Notes: generated from the sequence alone by a model not told the origin. A stretch of DNA of 64,000 bases from Mesostigma viride (GCA_009746045.1 RPFO01000591.1:61347-125346), one strand, 5' to 3'; positions 42,926-55,135 are shown, counted from the stretch's first letter. A program made the numbers and translations.

Positions 42926-45900
42926 CTACTCTGGCCCTCCCCCCTTGGAGGCCATGAGCCCACGAAGCAAAGGGTATTGCAGCTCAGCCTTCTCCTCCAG
43001 CTTGGTGAGAGCATCTGCAGGGTTGTCCACGCCAGCCACATGTTCAATGTTAGCTAAGCAAGACATTTCCTTGAGCAACAAATAATCAAGGTCCCTGCTC
43101 CTGGCCAGCTGCCTGTGCACAAACTGCACCATGCCCATGCTGTCAGTTCTTACCAGTGTGTGCATCTGCAACCGACAGGAAGCCACTTGACATAGCTGGT
43201 AAAATAGCTCCCTCAAGTAAAGAGCAGTATGAAGCCCTTCACAGATTGCCCTGCACTCAGCAATGTCACTGCTGGGAGTTACCCTGTTCTGCAACCGACT
43301 GTACCAGCAGACCAGAGAGGACTGTTCCTGCACCAGGGATATTAATGCTGCTGCACGGCCCCTGACCTCTGTGACCTTCCTACTATCCATAGAACTGTCC
43401 ACATAGAGCATCATGTCAAAAGGCCTGTACAAATCCAAAGGACCCAGCATGAGAGGGGGAGACATGCGAACAGCCTCTACCACTCTCTCAGCACCCACCT
43501 CAACCAGTTGGGAATCGGTCAACCGACTCAGTACCAACAGGTCAGGAGCACAAATGCTGGCCAGCCATGCCAACATACCTCGTATTGTTGCACATCTGGC
43601 CTGGGTGATGGGCTCCTGCAAGGCATCTATGATCTGCTGAGGATAATCCTTACCACCCTCCAGCTGGATGGACCATGTACCCTGCTTGGACCAAGGTCGC
43701 CTGCATTCCACAAAACACCATGGGCTCATTCTCAACCATGTACTGGATCTTACCCAGTTCAAACCGTTTCTGGATCCTGGCCAGAGTCAACTCTTGCCAA
43801 GTGGGATGGCCCAGGAGATGCAGATCATCACCATGCAGGGAGGCAAACGCTGGCAGCCCCTCATAGCTACCCTGAAACAGACAAGGATCAACTGGAGAGA
43901 CTGAGAGACCACAGACAGACCTGAGGTACTTCTCCAAGCTCTTCCTCCAGATGATGGGACTCGATCTAAGGCCTTCACGCCTTTGAGAATCCTCAAATAC
44001 CTCGTCTTCAGCTCTGCCCTCCACACTGCAGGCACCTTAACAAAGAAAGGGGGTATTGTGCGCCAAGTATCCTGTGCTTCCTGCTGATCACCCTTAAGAA
44101 AAGCCCTCTTGAAATCTACCAACACAGAGCTATAGGGTATCCCCTTCTGCAGAAAAGACAAATAAATGCACAACAAAATCCTCCATGTATCATGCAGCAT
44201 CCCTGGTGTGTAAAGCTCCTCATCTGCTAACTGTCCAGTGCCATGGTACTCAGTCACAACTGGTCTAACATGTGGCACCTGCACGCCATCTACCTCCTTG
44301 AGCTTGAGGACAAACATCAATCTGAGCAGCTGGTGATCCTCAGGGAGGACATCCACAGGCTCTGCACAGTTGGCAACTATCCACTCATGCCCAGAAGCAA
44401 CAAAGCCAAGAGTCCATGCCTTAGCCATCTTGGGGCTTTGCATCATCTCCACTAGCTTGCGCCAAGGTACAGGACTCGTTCCTGGGATCTGGTACCTCTG
44501 CACACCCAACTCACGTGGGTCAAACGTAGTAGGGAGGATCAGCAGGTCCCCAGCAATGGGCTCCTTTGTATCAGGACCCTCTGCCTCTAGACCCCTCACA
44601 GCCCTTACAGCCACACTAAGACCCTGGGAGTAGCGATATCTCTGCAAGGGAAGGCGGCCCTGCCCTTCTAATGCTAGCTCCTCAGAGGATATCCTCACCC
44701 CTGGTAAGCACAAGAAGTTCTGACCTAGAATGGCAGGCCCCTGATACCCTTCAACCACACTGAACGTGGTGGGCACCCCCAGGATAGGCACACTCACTTC
44801 TCCCAAGATCTTCATGGACACATTCCCAGAGAAATCAGACACAGCTAGGCAGCTAGGGGATGACCACTGCAAGCCTGCAGCATCCTCTACCCTTAGAATG
44901 GACACCTGTGAGTTGGTATCCACTTCTAGTGCTGGTGCCCCACATGACCCCCATCCCGTGAGCTTAGATACCTTGGGATCACGCTTGCTGTTCTGCAGAG
45001 CTCGAATGATGTCCGCCATAAGCAGCCCCCTGGACTGTGGTGCAGCCCTGGCCACCTCTGGCCTTGTGACAGACGTCTCAGCAGACTCCTGCTCACCCTC
45101 ATCCATCCAGGACAGACCATAATCCAAGCATGGTGGGTTAGCATCTGCTGCCTGGCTCTCATCCTGCTCATCTCCCTCCAAGGGAGGATCAGGGCCGTCT
45201 TCAGGCCAGATTGCAGTTGGCCTTCTCTCCTTGACGTGAGCCCAGGATAGCCTGTACACGTGCTTGGGATTACTCTCCAAAGCCACCAGACAAGAATGGT
45301 TAGCTTCCTCAACATGGGTTACCTGCCCATCTTGCCACTTGCCACGCTTGCCTGGTAATGACGGTTCCTTCCACATCCTGACCCTCAGTCCCACCTGGGG
45401 CCTCAGCATTTTCCAACCCTTGTCCTTACGCCTCAATCTGGAAAACACCCTGTCTGCCTTCTTCAGGCAGGCTGCCACCACGTCCTGTGATAGCATACCA
45501 AACTGCAATGCCAGGGGAGAGACTGCCACACCATCATAGTAATAGGTTACCCTGTGGTTAAGCTGCTCCTCAATCCCCTTACACCAAGCTGCTTTCTCTA
45601 GAGCTGATGCCACAACAGGCACACTCCTAGCTGCTAGCACCACTGTTTTTACTTCACGTATAGATCTCTCTACAGCTCCCTGCTGCCCATGGGATTCCCT
45701 AGGGACCACTACCAACTTACAAGGAAGCTGGTCAGCCAGCTTGATCAAGCAGTCAAACTGCAAGTCAGCTTGCACCTTGGTGTACACCCCAAAGCCTGGC
45801 AACAAAGACTGGAGACCCATCAACAGCTGATGCTCCTGCATTCCAGGAAGAATGGTCAGCAACCTATATCTGCTAAACCTATCCACCCCCACCAACAGAT

Positions 45901-46510
45901 ACATGCCCCTGATGTGTTGGATGTCCACCTGGATATCCCCCCGCTCTCTAGCAGGTTCTCTGGCATGGGACTGTGGGAGGCGAACAGCATTCTCCTGACA
46001 GACACAATTCTGAGCAGCTGCACTGCAGGCCTCTAGCAAAGGCTCCTTGCCAATCTTCCAAGCAAACATCTCTGCCTGCTTAGAGTGACCAAAGATATGG
46101 TGTAGAGTGTTTCCAGCCTGAGCATAGCTCAACCCCCTGTCAGCCTGGCTGCACAGAGAGGAACGTGACAAAGACTGTGTGCTTGGGATAGCACGACCCA
46201 CCTGCTGTTCTCTTGCTCCAGGGACCTCCTCCAAGGTAGCTCGGCTCCCAGAGCCAGCCCCGGTTCCCACAGAAGCTGCAGGTCCTTCCAGTCTGGCGGC
46301 TTGACTCCCAGAGTCAACCCCAACAACTGGAGACCCTGCACCTGCCACAGGCACAGGGAATTCCACTGCTGCAGCAGCGTTATTGCAATCATTGAGTGGA
46401 AGCACCTCATCATTCCCAACCCCTTGCTGCTGCACAAGAGGGACACCCCCATTACTATGTACAACTGTTCGTCCCACTAGGGGTGATTGACTATTTACAG
46501 GGGACAACAT
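42926..46510 (-). pseudogene. pol: Frameshifted Pol: integrase, protease-like, reverse transcriptase, RNase H
   Basis: The first frame (46510-43787) holds an integrase with D196, D249 and E281 (GAVERSIREVK). A C-terminal integrase domain follows (PGKRGKWQDG, 387-396). A protease-like domain has VDTNSQVSIL (D531) and ILGQNFL 63 residues later. The start of the reverse transcriptase has VDFKRAFLKG. Near 43985 the frame changes; the second frame contributes LHGDDLHLLG. Near 43655 it changes again, and the third frame (to 42926) gives RNase H with YVDSSMDSR, SDIAECRAI and RTDSMGM. Two frameshifts make it non-functional as read. The frame is the same as gag, separated by one TGA and two codons. 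Confidence 0.9.
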
Positions 46511-46519
46511 CTCAAGTCA
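46511..46519 (-). promoter_or_regulatory. In-frame UGA between gag and pol (candidate readthrough site)
   Basis: On the coding strand the junction is GGT AAG CCA TGA CTT GAG ATG, with gag and pol in one frame. UGA followed by C is a known leaky context. Use for readthrough is inference. Reinitiation at the ATG six bases beyond the stop is an alternative. Confidence 0.45.
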
Positions 46520-47479
46520 TGGCTTACCCACCTGGCCAGAGCCTGCTCCAGCAGACTTGGCCTGGTCTGGGCAGTCACGTCGCCAATGACCCGTCCTGCC
46601 ACATCCAAAGCACTTGTCATCCTTCCCAGCAGCAGCCTTCTTCAGGCCACCCTGGTTCTGGCTGCTCTGACTGGCCTGGGTGCCCTGGCCCTGGCTCTTG
46701 CCTTGCCCTTGGCCACCCTTGTTCTGCTGACCACCCTGGTGACCACCAGCCTGCTGCTGACCCTTGCCTTTGGATCCCTGCTGCTGGCCCTTGCCACCCT
46801 GGTTACCATTCTGCCTGCGCCTGTTAGCCCTCTGACGCCTACTAGGTCTGGTTTCTCCCTGAGCACCCTGCCCAGGGGCGTCACCATGGACCTGATGAGC
46901 GGAGGCTGAAGGGGCACCAGTCACCTGGATTGCCTTGCAAGCAGCATTGTCAGATGGACGGATATTGAAAATAACCTTTTGCAAGGCTGGCCACGTCCCA
47001 TCTGTCTGATCAGCAAACATCCTAGCTGCATTTCTCCCATCCACACTCAGCCCCATGCGATCCAGGAAGTAATCTGCCACTGCTCTATCAGTCAGATTGA
47101 AGCCATGCTTGGCCCCCTTCTCCCTGATGCGTGTGAGCCGCTGCAGCTCCTCAGCTATTGTGCCCTTGATCTCAAAGGTATCATAGCTGAGCTTATAGTG
47201 ATTAGTGAGGTTGAGTACCTTATCAGAAAACTCCTGACGTAGGCCCTCTAGGAACTGAGACCAAGTCAGCTTGTCCTTGACAGCCTGCCTAGCCTTGTCC
47301 CTCACCCGCTCACTTGAATCCCTATTAGTCGTGGATGTGTGGAATACCTGCACAAGGTTGACAGTGGGATCTACAGAGCATGAAACTAGCTCCATATCCT
47401 CCAACCACTTGTCTAGCTCTTCCTGTCCCACAGGAGGCTTGAGAGGCTTCTGGCCATTCATCACAGCCACAGCACTCAT
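46517..47479 (-). CDS. gag: Gag of copia-like element 2
   Basis: The likely start is the Met in MSAVAVMNGQ, giving 320 residues; the frame is open back to 47623. The body resembles copia Gag: helical, with TWSQFLEGLRQEFSDK and a KGTIAEELQRLTRIREKG stretch. A Gln/Gly/Lys-rich basic segment follows (GKGQQQG repeats). A single CCHC zinc knuckle CFGCGRTGHWRRDC lies near the C terminus. The gene ends in TGA, followed by CTT GAG ATG in the pol frame. This suggests readthrough as a way to make Gag-Pol, in contrast to element 1. Confidence 0.88.
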   Translation of the reverse strand: MSAVAVMNGQKPLKPPVGQEELDKWLEDMELVSCSVDPTVNLVQVFHTSTTNRDSSERVRDKARQAVKDKLTWSQFLEGLRQEFSDKVLNLTNHYKLSYDTFEIKGTIAEELQRLTRIREKGAKHGFNLTDRAVADYFLDRMGLSVDGRNAARMFADQTDGTWPALQKVIFNIRPSDNAACKAIQVTGAPSASAHQVHGDAPGQGAQGETRPSRRQRANRRRQNGNQGGKGQQQGSKGKGQQQAGGHQGGQQNKGGQGQGKSQGQGTQASQSSQNQGGLKKAAAGKDDKCFGCGRTGHWRRDCPDQAKSAGAGSGQVGKP

Positions 47480-47911
47480 ATGAGGTCTAGTCCCAGGCAA
47501 AGCACGAGGGTCACTGCCAATGACAGCAGCTCCTACGGTGCTAATGGCGCAGGAACATAGCTGCAGGAACACCAGACGGAGGCACACATGGTCTCTTACC
47601 AGGTGCTTGCCGTTCAGCATCATTCTGGCCCTCCCCCGTCAGCACCACGCCGTCGGTTGGCCACCCTGCACGCTCCTCCCCTTGTGCCACCTCTTTCCTC
47701 TTCCGGTTGGAGCCCTCCTGCCATTGACGCCCTCTGCCGTTGGGATCGCCTGTCCCTCTGGCACGACGTTGGCGGGGCCTCCCGTGTCTGCCCTTGCCTC
47801 ACCCCCGCCATCCCCCGCTCCGCCCCGCTCCCGCTGCCGCCCCGCGCGTGTTACGAAGCATTATAGAATACACAGAAACACACGCAGATATGGCTGCTGG
47901 AACCCACTCAG

Positions 47912-49045
47912 GCTCACGCACTTACTCCAGACGAGGCCGCCTCCTGGCTTGCACTCGCCTGCCCCTCCTCACGGTCTGGACGCTGCTCAACACCCTCAGC
48001 AACCGGTGTGGCTGCTGCTGCCTCTGCGACAATCTGGAGGTCTGGGTTAAACTCTCCCAGCACGCAGGTCACAGGTCGCCCGTCTCCTTGCGTTCGACTG
48101 GATGTTGTGTCTCACCTGGGTTGCGATGCCAAGCAAGTCGCGTACCCACCGCTTACCGCCGCCGACAAGCTCGTTCTGCTCGCCTCGGCCGTAACGGTCG
48201 TACTCGTGAGTCACCTCACGAGGGAATGCAGATCAGCTCTCTGCCTTCCTCGTAGGTCTCGGTAGTGCCGTCGCCCTCGTTTATCTGCTGGGCTGAGCGC
48301 TTGACGGAGCCCTCTGGCTTGTCAGTCCACTCGAAATGGACGTCTTCAGGCGTCTTCTCGACCCCCGTGACAATCTCCACCTCCGGACCCCACGCACTGG
48401 TGGTTTCCGGCCTCGGTGTATCAAGCCTTGAGTATACCCCGAAAGGCTGTGTGGTAATAAAGAACCTGTCTGCGTACCCTCTCGACTCTTGCAAAAGGAC
48501 AGCAACAAGATTCTCAATGGTTTGGGCAAATACCTCTGCCGTGCTCCAAGGATTTACCGTCTCCCGAGCACGCGCGTTCCGGATGATGTCGGCGTCTGGT
48601 ACCCCCTCTCCTAGCACTGCTGTCGCCACCCAGTGGTTAAACAGTCGGGTGCTGCCGAGCGCTGTTGCCACAATCTGGCTAAGCGCCTCCCTGGCTAGGT
48701 CGAGACCGGCAAGCGTGATATGGGCGCCCTGATAAGCGACCTCCACACGATTAGCAGTTTCAGCTAGCGCGTCACGTAGCGCACCAACTCTTCCACCGCC
48801 ACTCGCCCCGTCTCACCTGGAGAAATCACGACGCGAGCCCGTTGAATAATCGGGTCCGCCGCCGCTGGCCTGCTGCCTCCCCCACTCACCGCCACCCACC
48901 CCTCTTCTGCCAAGTGCCTCGCTACGTAGGCCGCTTGCACGAATGTTGGAGCGTTTGCTTGGTTACGGTAGGGGAAAAACGCTTGCGCGTCTCTCTGCTC
49001 GTTCGCCTCACCAGCACCGTGGCTGCTTGACGATGAACCAGACAT
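47912..49045 (-). pseudogene. Extra ORF between 5' LTR and gag of element 2 (unknown function, frameshifted)
   Basis: A coding-looking sequence starts MSGSSSSSHGAGEANEQ, 24 bases after the LTR. It runs in one frame to 48764, in a second to 48216 (LAREALSQIVATALGSTRLF, DRFFITTQPFGVYSRLD), and in further frames (YDRYGRGEQNELVGGGKRW; LGEFNPDLQIVAEAAAATP) until a stop near 47912. The stretches are non-overlapping, continuous and free of low complexity, so they look like one gene broken by small indels. It resembles no retroelement domain that I recognise. GT-AG signals exist (GTAAGT at 47925-47920), so splicing into gag is possible. A captured host gene or an accessory protein are alternatives. 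Confidence 0.45.
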
Positions 49046-49068
49046 GAAAGCGTGGAAGCAATAGTACG

Positions 49069-49722
49069 ATTTGCGCAGCAACTCGTCAGCAGAGCTTGTG
49101 AGCTCCTGGTCCTTGCCGGCTGGAATGACCCTAGGCTGCTGGCTAGCAACCTTTATCCTCACACCAGGCCTACGACCCTCGATAGGCTCGCCACTCGTCG
49201 TGACGACCAAGGTTCGTGTGTGAAGACGCTCGTTGCCTCGTTGAGCCTCGAGCTATATGCAACCTCGTTCCATCCTTGTTCCTCGGTCATGAGCAACGCT
49301 GGGCAACGCTACATTGCCAGAGCCTCGTATCGCTGCCTTGCATCCTCGTTGCAGGCAGCATACAGGAATCTCTGGCTATCCTGTGTCTAGGACAGCACAG
49401 GACCTGCCACAGTCCTGCAAGGACTTACATCCTTGCAGACCTGCTGGCTGGTTACTGGCTTCTACTAGCCACAGTACCGTTGAGCCCTCAGTACACTGTG
49501 TCCCAGTCACGTGAGAGTCCAGGCTAAGCCTGTGCAGGCACGGCCTGCCACGTGTCCTGTCCACTATGTCCTGAGTGTGCACCGCCCTCGCCCACCGGTC
49601 GGCAGTACTTCGGGACTTGATAACTTTCTAGTCCCTTGTCTGTTCTAGGCGGTTGACACGGCGTTGGAAAGGTCTCCTCAACCTGCATCCATCTAGCACA
49701 TTGGTGCCCCAATATGCTAACT
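49069..49722 (-). repeat. 5' LTR of copia-like element 2
   Basis: This is an intact 654 bp LTR. The bases following it on the coding strand (CGTACTATTGC) are not a canonical TGG primer site, but they resemble the same position in element 1 (TGTATTCATTGC). Confidence 0.92.
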
Positions 49723-52700
49723 ACATGGATGTCAAGGAATAGTAAATGATGAGGATTCAGGCTCCCATGGTGTCATCATGGCTTGTCTACGTACATGGAT
49801 GGCATGTATGTAATTAATGATGAGGATTCAGGCTCCATTGGTGTCATCATGGCTGGCCTACGTATGTACATGGATGTCAAAGAAAAAAAAATGATGAGGA
49901 TTCAGGCTCCCATGGTGTCATCATTGCCCGTGTATGTACATGGTTGGCATTTATGTATGTAATGATGAGGATTCAGGCTCCATTGGTGTCATCATGGCCC
50001 GTCTACGTACATGGATGGCATGTACATGTAATTAATGATGAGGATTCAGGCTCCATTGGTGTCATCATGGCTGGCCTACGTATGTACATGGATGTCAAAG
50101 AAAAAAAAATGATGAGGATTCAGGCTCCCATGGTGTCATCATGGCCCGTCTACGTACATGGTTGGCATTTATGTAATTATTGATGAGGATTCAGGCTCCC
50201 ATGGAGCATGTATGTGCCGTGTACGTACATGGATGGCATTTATGTAATTAATGATGAGGATTCAGGCTCCCATGGTGTCATCATGGCTGGCCTACGTATG
50301 TACATGGATGTCAAAGAAAAAAAATGATGAGGATTCAGGCTCCCATGGTGTCATCATGGCCCGTCTACGTACATGGTTGGCATTTATGTAATTATTGATG
50401 AGGATTCAGGCTCCCATGGAGCATGTATGTGCCGTGTACGTACATGGATGGCATTTATGTAATTAATGATGAGGATTCAGGCTCCCATGGTGTCATCATG
50501 GCCCGTGTACGTACATGAATGGCATTTATGTAATTAATGATGAGGATTCAGGCTCCCATGGTGTCATCATGGCCCGTCTACGTACATGGATGTCAAGGAA
50601 TAGTAAATGATGAGGATTCAGGCTCCCATGGTGTCATCATGGCCCGTGTACGTACATGGATGGCGATTTTGTAATTAATGATGAGGATTCAGGCTCCCAT
50701 GGTGTCATCATTGCCCGTGTACGTACATGGATGGCATTTTTGTATATAATGATGAGGATTCAGGCTCCCATGGTGTCATCATGGCCCGTGTACGTACATG
50801 GATGGCATTTATGTAATTAATGATGAGGATTCAGGCTCCCATGGGGTCATCATGGCTTGTCTACGTACATGGTTGGCATTTATGTAATTAATGATGAGGA
50901 TTCAGGCTCCCATTGTGTCATCATGGCCCGTCTACGTACATGGATGTCAAGGAATAGTAAATGATGAGGATTCAGGCTCCCATGGTGTCATCATGGCCCG
51001 TCTACGTACATGGATGGCGATTTTGTAATTAATGATGAGGATTTAGGCTCCCATGGTGTCATCATGGCCCGTGTACGTACATGGATGGCATTTATGTAAT
51101 TAATGATGAGGATTCAGGCTCCCATGGTGTCATCATGGCTTGTCTACCTACATGGTTGGCATTTATGTAACCTGAATCCTCTCATAAAAAAAATGAAGAG
51201 GATTCAGGCTCCATTGGTGTCATCATGGCCCGTCTACGTACATGGATGTCAAGGAATAGTAAATGATGAGGATTCAGGCTCCCATGGTGTCATCATGGCT
51301 TGTCTACGTACATGGATGGCATGTATGTAATTAATGATGAGGATTCAGGCTCCATTGGTGTCATCATGGCTGGCCTACGTATGTACATGGATGTCAAAGA
51401 AAAAAAAAATGATGAGGATTCAGGCTCCCATGGTGTCATCATTGCCCGTGTATGTACATGGTTGGCATTTATGTAATTAATGATGAGGATTCAGGCTCCA
51501 TTGGTGTCATCATTGCCCGTGTATGTACATGGTTGGCATTTATGTATGTAATTAATGATGAGGATTCAGGCTCCATTGGTGTCATCATGGCTGGCCTACG
51601 TATGTACATGGATGTCAAAGAAAAAAAAATGATGAGGATTCAGGCTCCCATGGTGTCATCATGGCCCGTCTACGTACATGGATGTCAAGGAATAGTAAAT
51701 GATGAGGATTCAGGCTCCCATGGTGTCAGATGTCATGGCCTGTCTACGTACATGGATGGCATGTATGTAATTAATGATGAGGATTCAGGCTCCATTGGTG
51801 TCATCATGGCTGGCCTACGTATGTACATGGATGTCAAAGAAAAAAAAATGATGAGGATTCAGGCTCCCATGGTGTCATCATGGCCCGTCTACGTACATGG
51901 ATGTCAAGGAATAGTAAATGATGAGGATTCAGGCTCCCATGGTGTCATCATGGCCTGTCTACGTACATGGATGGCATGTATGTATTTAATGATGAGGATT
52001 CAGGCTCCCATGGTGTCATCATGGCTGGCCTACGTACATGGATGTCTCAGAAAAAAAATGATGAGGATTCAGGCTCCCATGGTGTCATCATGGCTGGCCT
52101 ACGTACATGGATGTCAAAGAAAAAAAAATGATGAGGATTCAGGCTCCCGTGGTGTCATTATGGCCCGTCTACGTGTTGTTGGCATGTATGAAATTAATGA
52201 TGAGGATTCAGGCTCCCATAGTGTCATCATGGCTGGCCTACGTACATGGTTGGCATTTATGTAATTAATGATGAGGATTCAGGCTCCCATGGTGTCATCA
52301 TTGCCCGTGTATGTACATGGTTGGCATTTATGTAATTAATGATGAGGATTCAGGCTCCATTGGTGTCATCATGGCCCGTCTACGTACATGGACCGTGGCA
52401 TTTATGTATTTAATGATGAGGATTCAGGCTCCCATGGGGTCATTGATGATCATGGCATTTATGTATGTAATTAATGATGAGGATTCAGGCTCCATTGGTG
52501 TCATCATGGCTGGCCTACGTATGTACATGGATGTCAAAGAAAAAAAAATGATGAGGATTCAGGCTCCCATGGTGTCATCATGGCCCGTCTACGTACATGG
52601 ATGTCAAGGAATAGTAAATGATGAGGATTCAGGCTCCCATGGTGTCAGATGTCATGGCCTGTCTACGTACATGGATGGCATGTATGTATTTAATGATGAG

Positions 52701-53166
52701 GATTCAGGCTCCCATGGTGTCATCATGGCTGGCCTACGTACATGGATGTCTCAGAAAAAAAATGATGAGGATTCAGGCTCCCATGGTGTCATCATGGCTG
52801 GCCTACGTACATGGATGTCAAAGAAAAAAAAATGATCAGGATTCAGGCTCCCGTGGTGTCATTATGGCCCGTCTACGTGTTGTTGGCATGTATGAAATTA
52901 ATGATGAGGATTCAGGCTCCCACAGTGTCATCATGGCTGGCCTACGTACATGGTTGGCATTTATGTAATTAATGATGAGGATTCAGGCTCCCATGGTGTC
53001 ATCATTGCCCGTGTATGTACATGGTTGGCATTTATGTAATTAATGATGAGGATTCAGGCTCCATTGGTGTCATCATGGCCCGTCTACGTACATGGGTGGC
53101 ATTTATGTATTTAATGATGAGGATTCAGGCTCCCATGGGGTCATCATGGCTTGTCTACGTACATGG
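49723..53166 (+). repeat. 70-71 bp satellite array, block 8 (variable distal end)
   Basis: Bases 49728 to about 50180 match 15282 to about 15735. Beyond that, units are more diverged, with CTACGTATGTACATGG, CCATTGGTGTC and short local deletions, as at the edge of an array. Longer internal duplications exist: 51786-52262 resembles 52490-52966. A 270-codon frame at 51452-52264 is simply translated repeat. The array stops at 53166. Confidence 0.95.
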
Positions 53167-53439
53167 AGTCATATTGATTCATGGAACAATGAGATACCAT
53201 TCTTAATTGAAAATTGTTCTTGATACTTTCACATGCATGCCCGGAATCGTGAATTTGTGCGGGTTTCCATGATGACAATCCTCATTGAATTCTTGAGCAC
53301 ACAATATTGAGCAATTTAGGGGCACTTCGGCAATGTTGACCATTTTCATTCATGATAAAATTAACATTTAATGCAATAAATACATATTCCACTCATTTTA
53401 ATAAACCATGCAAAAACTTTACAAGCACGCTCAAGCTAG
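53167..53439. other. AT-rich sequence beside the satellite edge
   Basis: No gene, repeat or known motif is recognised in these 273 bases. Confidence 0.5.
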
Positions 53440-53928
53440 GGGTGGGCTGGCATGCACGCGTGGGTGTGGGGGTGGGCTGGCATGCATGCGTGGGTGTGGG
53501 GGGGGCTAGCCTGCATGCGTGGGTGTGTGGGGGGCTGGCATGCATGCGTGGGTGTGTGTGGGGGGCTAGCATGCATGCGTAAGTGTGGGGGGGGCTGGCA
53601 TGCATGCGTGGGTGTGTATGGGGGCTGGCATGCATGCGTGGGTGTGTGTGGGGGGCTAGCATGCATGCGTGGGTGTGTGGGGGGCTGTCATGCATGCGTG
53701 GGTGTGGGGGGGGCTGGCATGAATGCGTGGGTGTGGGGGGGGCTAGCATGCATGCGTGGGTGTGGGGGTGGGCTAGCATGCATGCGTGGGTGTGAGTGTG
53801 GGCTAGCATGCATGCGTGGGTGTGGGGGGGGCTAGCATGCATGCGTGGGTGTGTGGGGGGGCTAGCATGCATGCGTGGGTGTGGGGGTGGGCTAGCATGC
53901 ATGCGTGGGTGTGGGGGGGGCTAGCACG
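53440..53928. repeat. G-rich minisatellite, about 30 bp unit, about 16 copies
   Basis: The units read GGGCTGGCATGCATGCGTGG followed by GTGTGGGGG, with length changes in the G runs and GGCTAGC or GGCTGGC alternatives. Long open frames on both strands (rich in HACVGV or MHASPP) are artefacts of the repeat. Confidence 0.95.
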
Positions 53929-54540
53929 CCCCACCCCTCCATCGGCACAGCCAGCCTTGTGAGTCTACCCTTAACAACAAGGCTGGTAGGACGACACGCC
54001 TGAGCAGCATATGTCATGCCTATCTCAGGCTAATAATGTGTGATTTTGTGCCAACAACCAAGTTGTTCCACCCAACAACACATTATAAACCCTCTTCCAA
54101 AATGCCCAACAAGCCGGACACGTGGAGGACCACACACGCAGTATATAAAGAGAAAATAAGCTGACTTTTTATCCAGCCAACCTGTGGCTAGCTGCTCTGG
54201 TTAGCATGACAAATGCTAACATTTACTCAGTGGGAAAGGTGAAGAGACCATTGGAACAGCCTACCTGACGCATGTGCCACCAAAGCATTGTGTCCCGCAA
54301 AATGCACACTGCCTCCTTTCTAACAAGCACGAGCCGCTCTCTTTAGGAGACAGGTGCCAGCTCGTCAGTGTCTGGGGAAAATGATGCCGCTGCTTAGGAA
54401 GACCGCGTGAATTTCCTCGAACACAACTGTCTATAAAGCAAAAGAAATTTCAGAGAAGCATGGAAATAAAAGCATTACACCTTCCCGACAGGTTGCGGGC
54501 CACGCGCTGCAGAAAGCCAGCCACGTCACAGACGATTAAC
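53929..54540. other. Unannotated sequence between the minisatellite and the old TTAA-element relative
   Basis: There is no convincing gene. It contains CCAACAAGCC-type and AACAACA-rich stretches and a TATATAAAG at about 54143. Nothing further can be supported. Confidence 0.4.
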
Positions 54541-55135
54541 TAGCTAAAAGACACCCAGGAATCCAGCGATGCAGCGCCAGGACCCGCAACTTTCTGGCTG
54601 CATCTGGCCGGAAAGAAGGCAAAAAGCTTACGCTCAACGAGGTAAGAAAGCAGGAAAACGCAAGCTTAAGACGTTTAACACAAGAACGTACCATAACGGG
54701 CATTTATTCGTGCCCAGGCGCACAAGAAAGTCCACCCTTTCATGGAGTGGTTGGGCAGTACGCATCGCGCAGGGCTAATGTTATCTTACCGCAAAATGAC
54801 GGGAAAGGTAAAGATAGCAGCGGGAATTTTTACGGCTTTAGAAACATCATTAAACTAGCTTTCCTTACGACCATCAAAACTGGCAACAATCGACAATCAA
54901 CCCGGCAGGCATCCAATATACTTTATTCATCCCGACAGAAATTCAGGCCGGACCCCCCTGCCGATGGCAAAGAAAAAAAGCCCGCGACATTATAGATCGC
55001 AACCATCCCGCCATAAATTAGAATCAGTAACTAATTTTCTCCAACAATCGAGCATTTCTGCTTTCCGCGTGCCAGATTTGTCACGTTTCGTCTAAAGGCA
55101 GTCGCCATGGCCCCTACCGCAAGGGGTGCGCGCAC
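54541..55135. mobile_element. Diverged relative of the TTAA-targeting element (old fragment)
   Basis: Collinear blocks match 24690-25290. Examples are CTTACC followed some 60 bases later by ATTAAACTAGCTT (against ATTAAGTTAGCTT), GGACCCCCCTGCC (against GGACCCCCGCGCC), and GTCGCCATGGCC with a G-rich tail. The estimated identity is low, roughly two thirds in the best blocks. The terminal GGGGA repeats and a TTAA duplication are not found, so it is a truncated or eroded copy or a distinct family member. Confidence 0.5.
54990..55055 (-). pseudogene. Relic of the small ORF of the TTAA element
   Basis: The minus-strand peptide MLDCWRKLVTDSNLWRDGC aligns with MLEFRRRLVDDLMSWRK of 36219-36350. It is only 21 codons, with a stop upstream. 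It is listed because it is the best evidence that the small frame was once conserved. Confidence 0.3.

Larger units (their letters stand above)
38858..49722 (-). mobile_element. Minus-strand copia-like LTR retrotransposon (element 2), frameshifted, with nested insertion
   Basis: The element lies between ACATG duplications (38853-38857, 49723-49727). Its 654 bp LTRs begin AGTTAGC and end GCAAAT on the coding strand and differ at about three positions. From right to left it holds the 5' LTR, an extra upstream ORF, gag, pol and the 3' LTR. The 3' LTR is split by another element (38874-41349). Pol has the same unusual domain order as element 1 but two frameshifts, so this copy is probably inactive. 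Removing both insertions restores satellite that matches 15278 onward. Confidence 0.92.

Noticed and set aside
46307..46321. DSG motif near the N terminus of element 2 Pol as the protease active site
   Set aside because: It lies in a Gly/Ser/Ala-rich stretch only about 70 residues before the integrase zinc region, with no following hydrophobic-Gly motif. Element 1 has nothing equivalent.
47520..48050. 176-codon plus-strand Pro-rich frame
   Set aside because: It is antisense to the more convincing minus-strand accessory ORF and the gag leader, and its composition is typical of a shadow frame.
51452..52264. 270-codon open frame in the satellite, and many similar frames of about 68-117 codons
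   Set aside because: The peptide is just the translated repeat (EDSGSHGVIMA), frames start and stop arbitrarily with unit length, and there is no promoter or splice context.
53393..53902. Long frames on both strands in the G-rich minisatellite
   Set aside because: A low-complexity repeat translated in frame by its 30 bp period.
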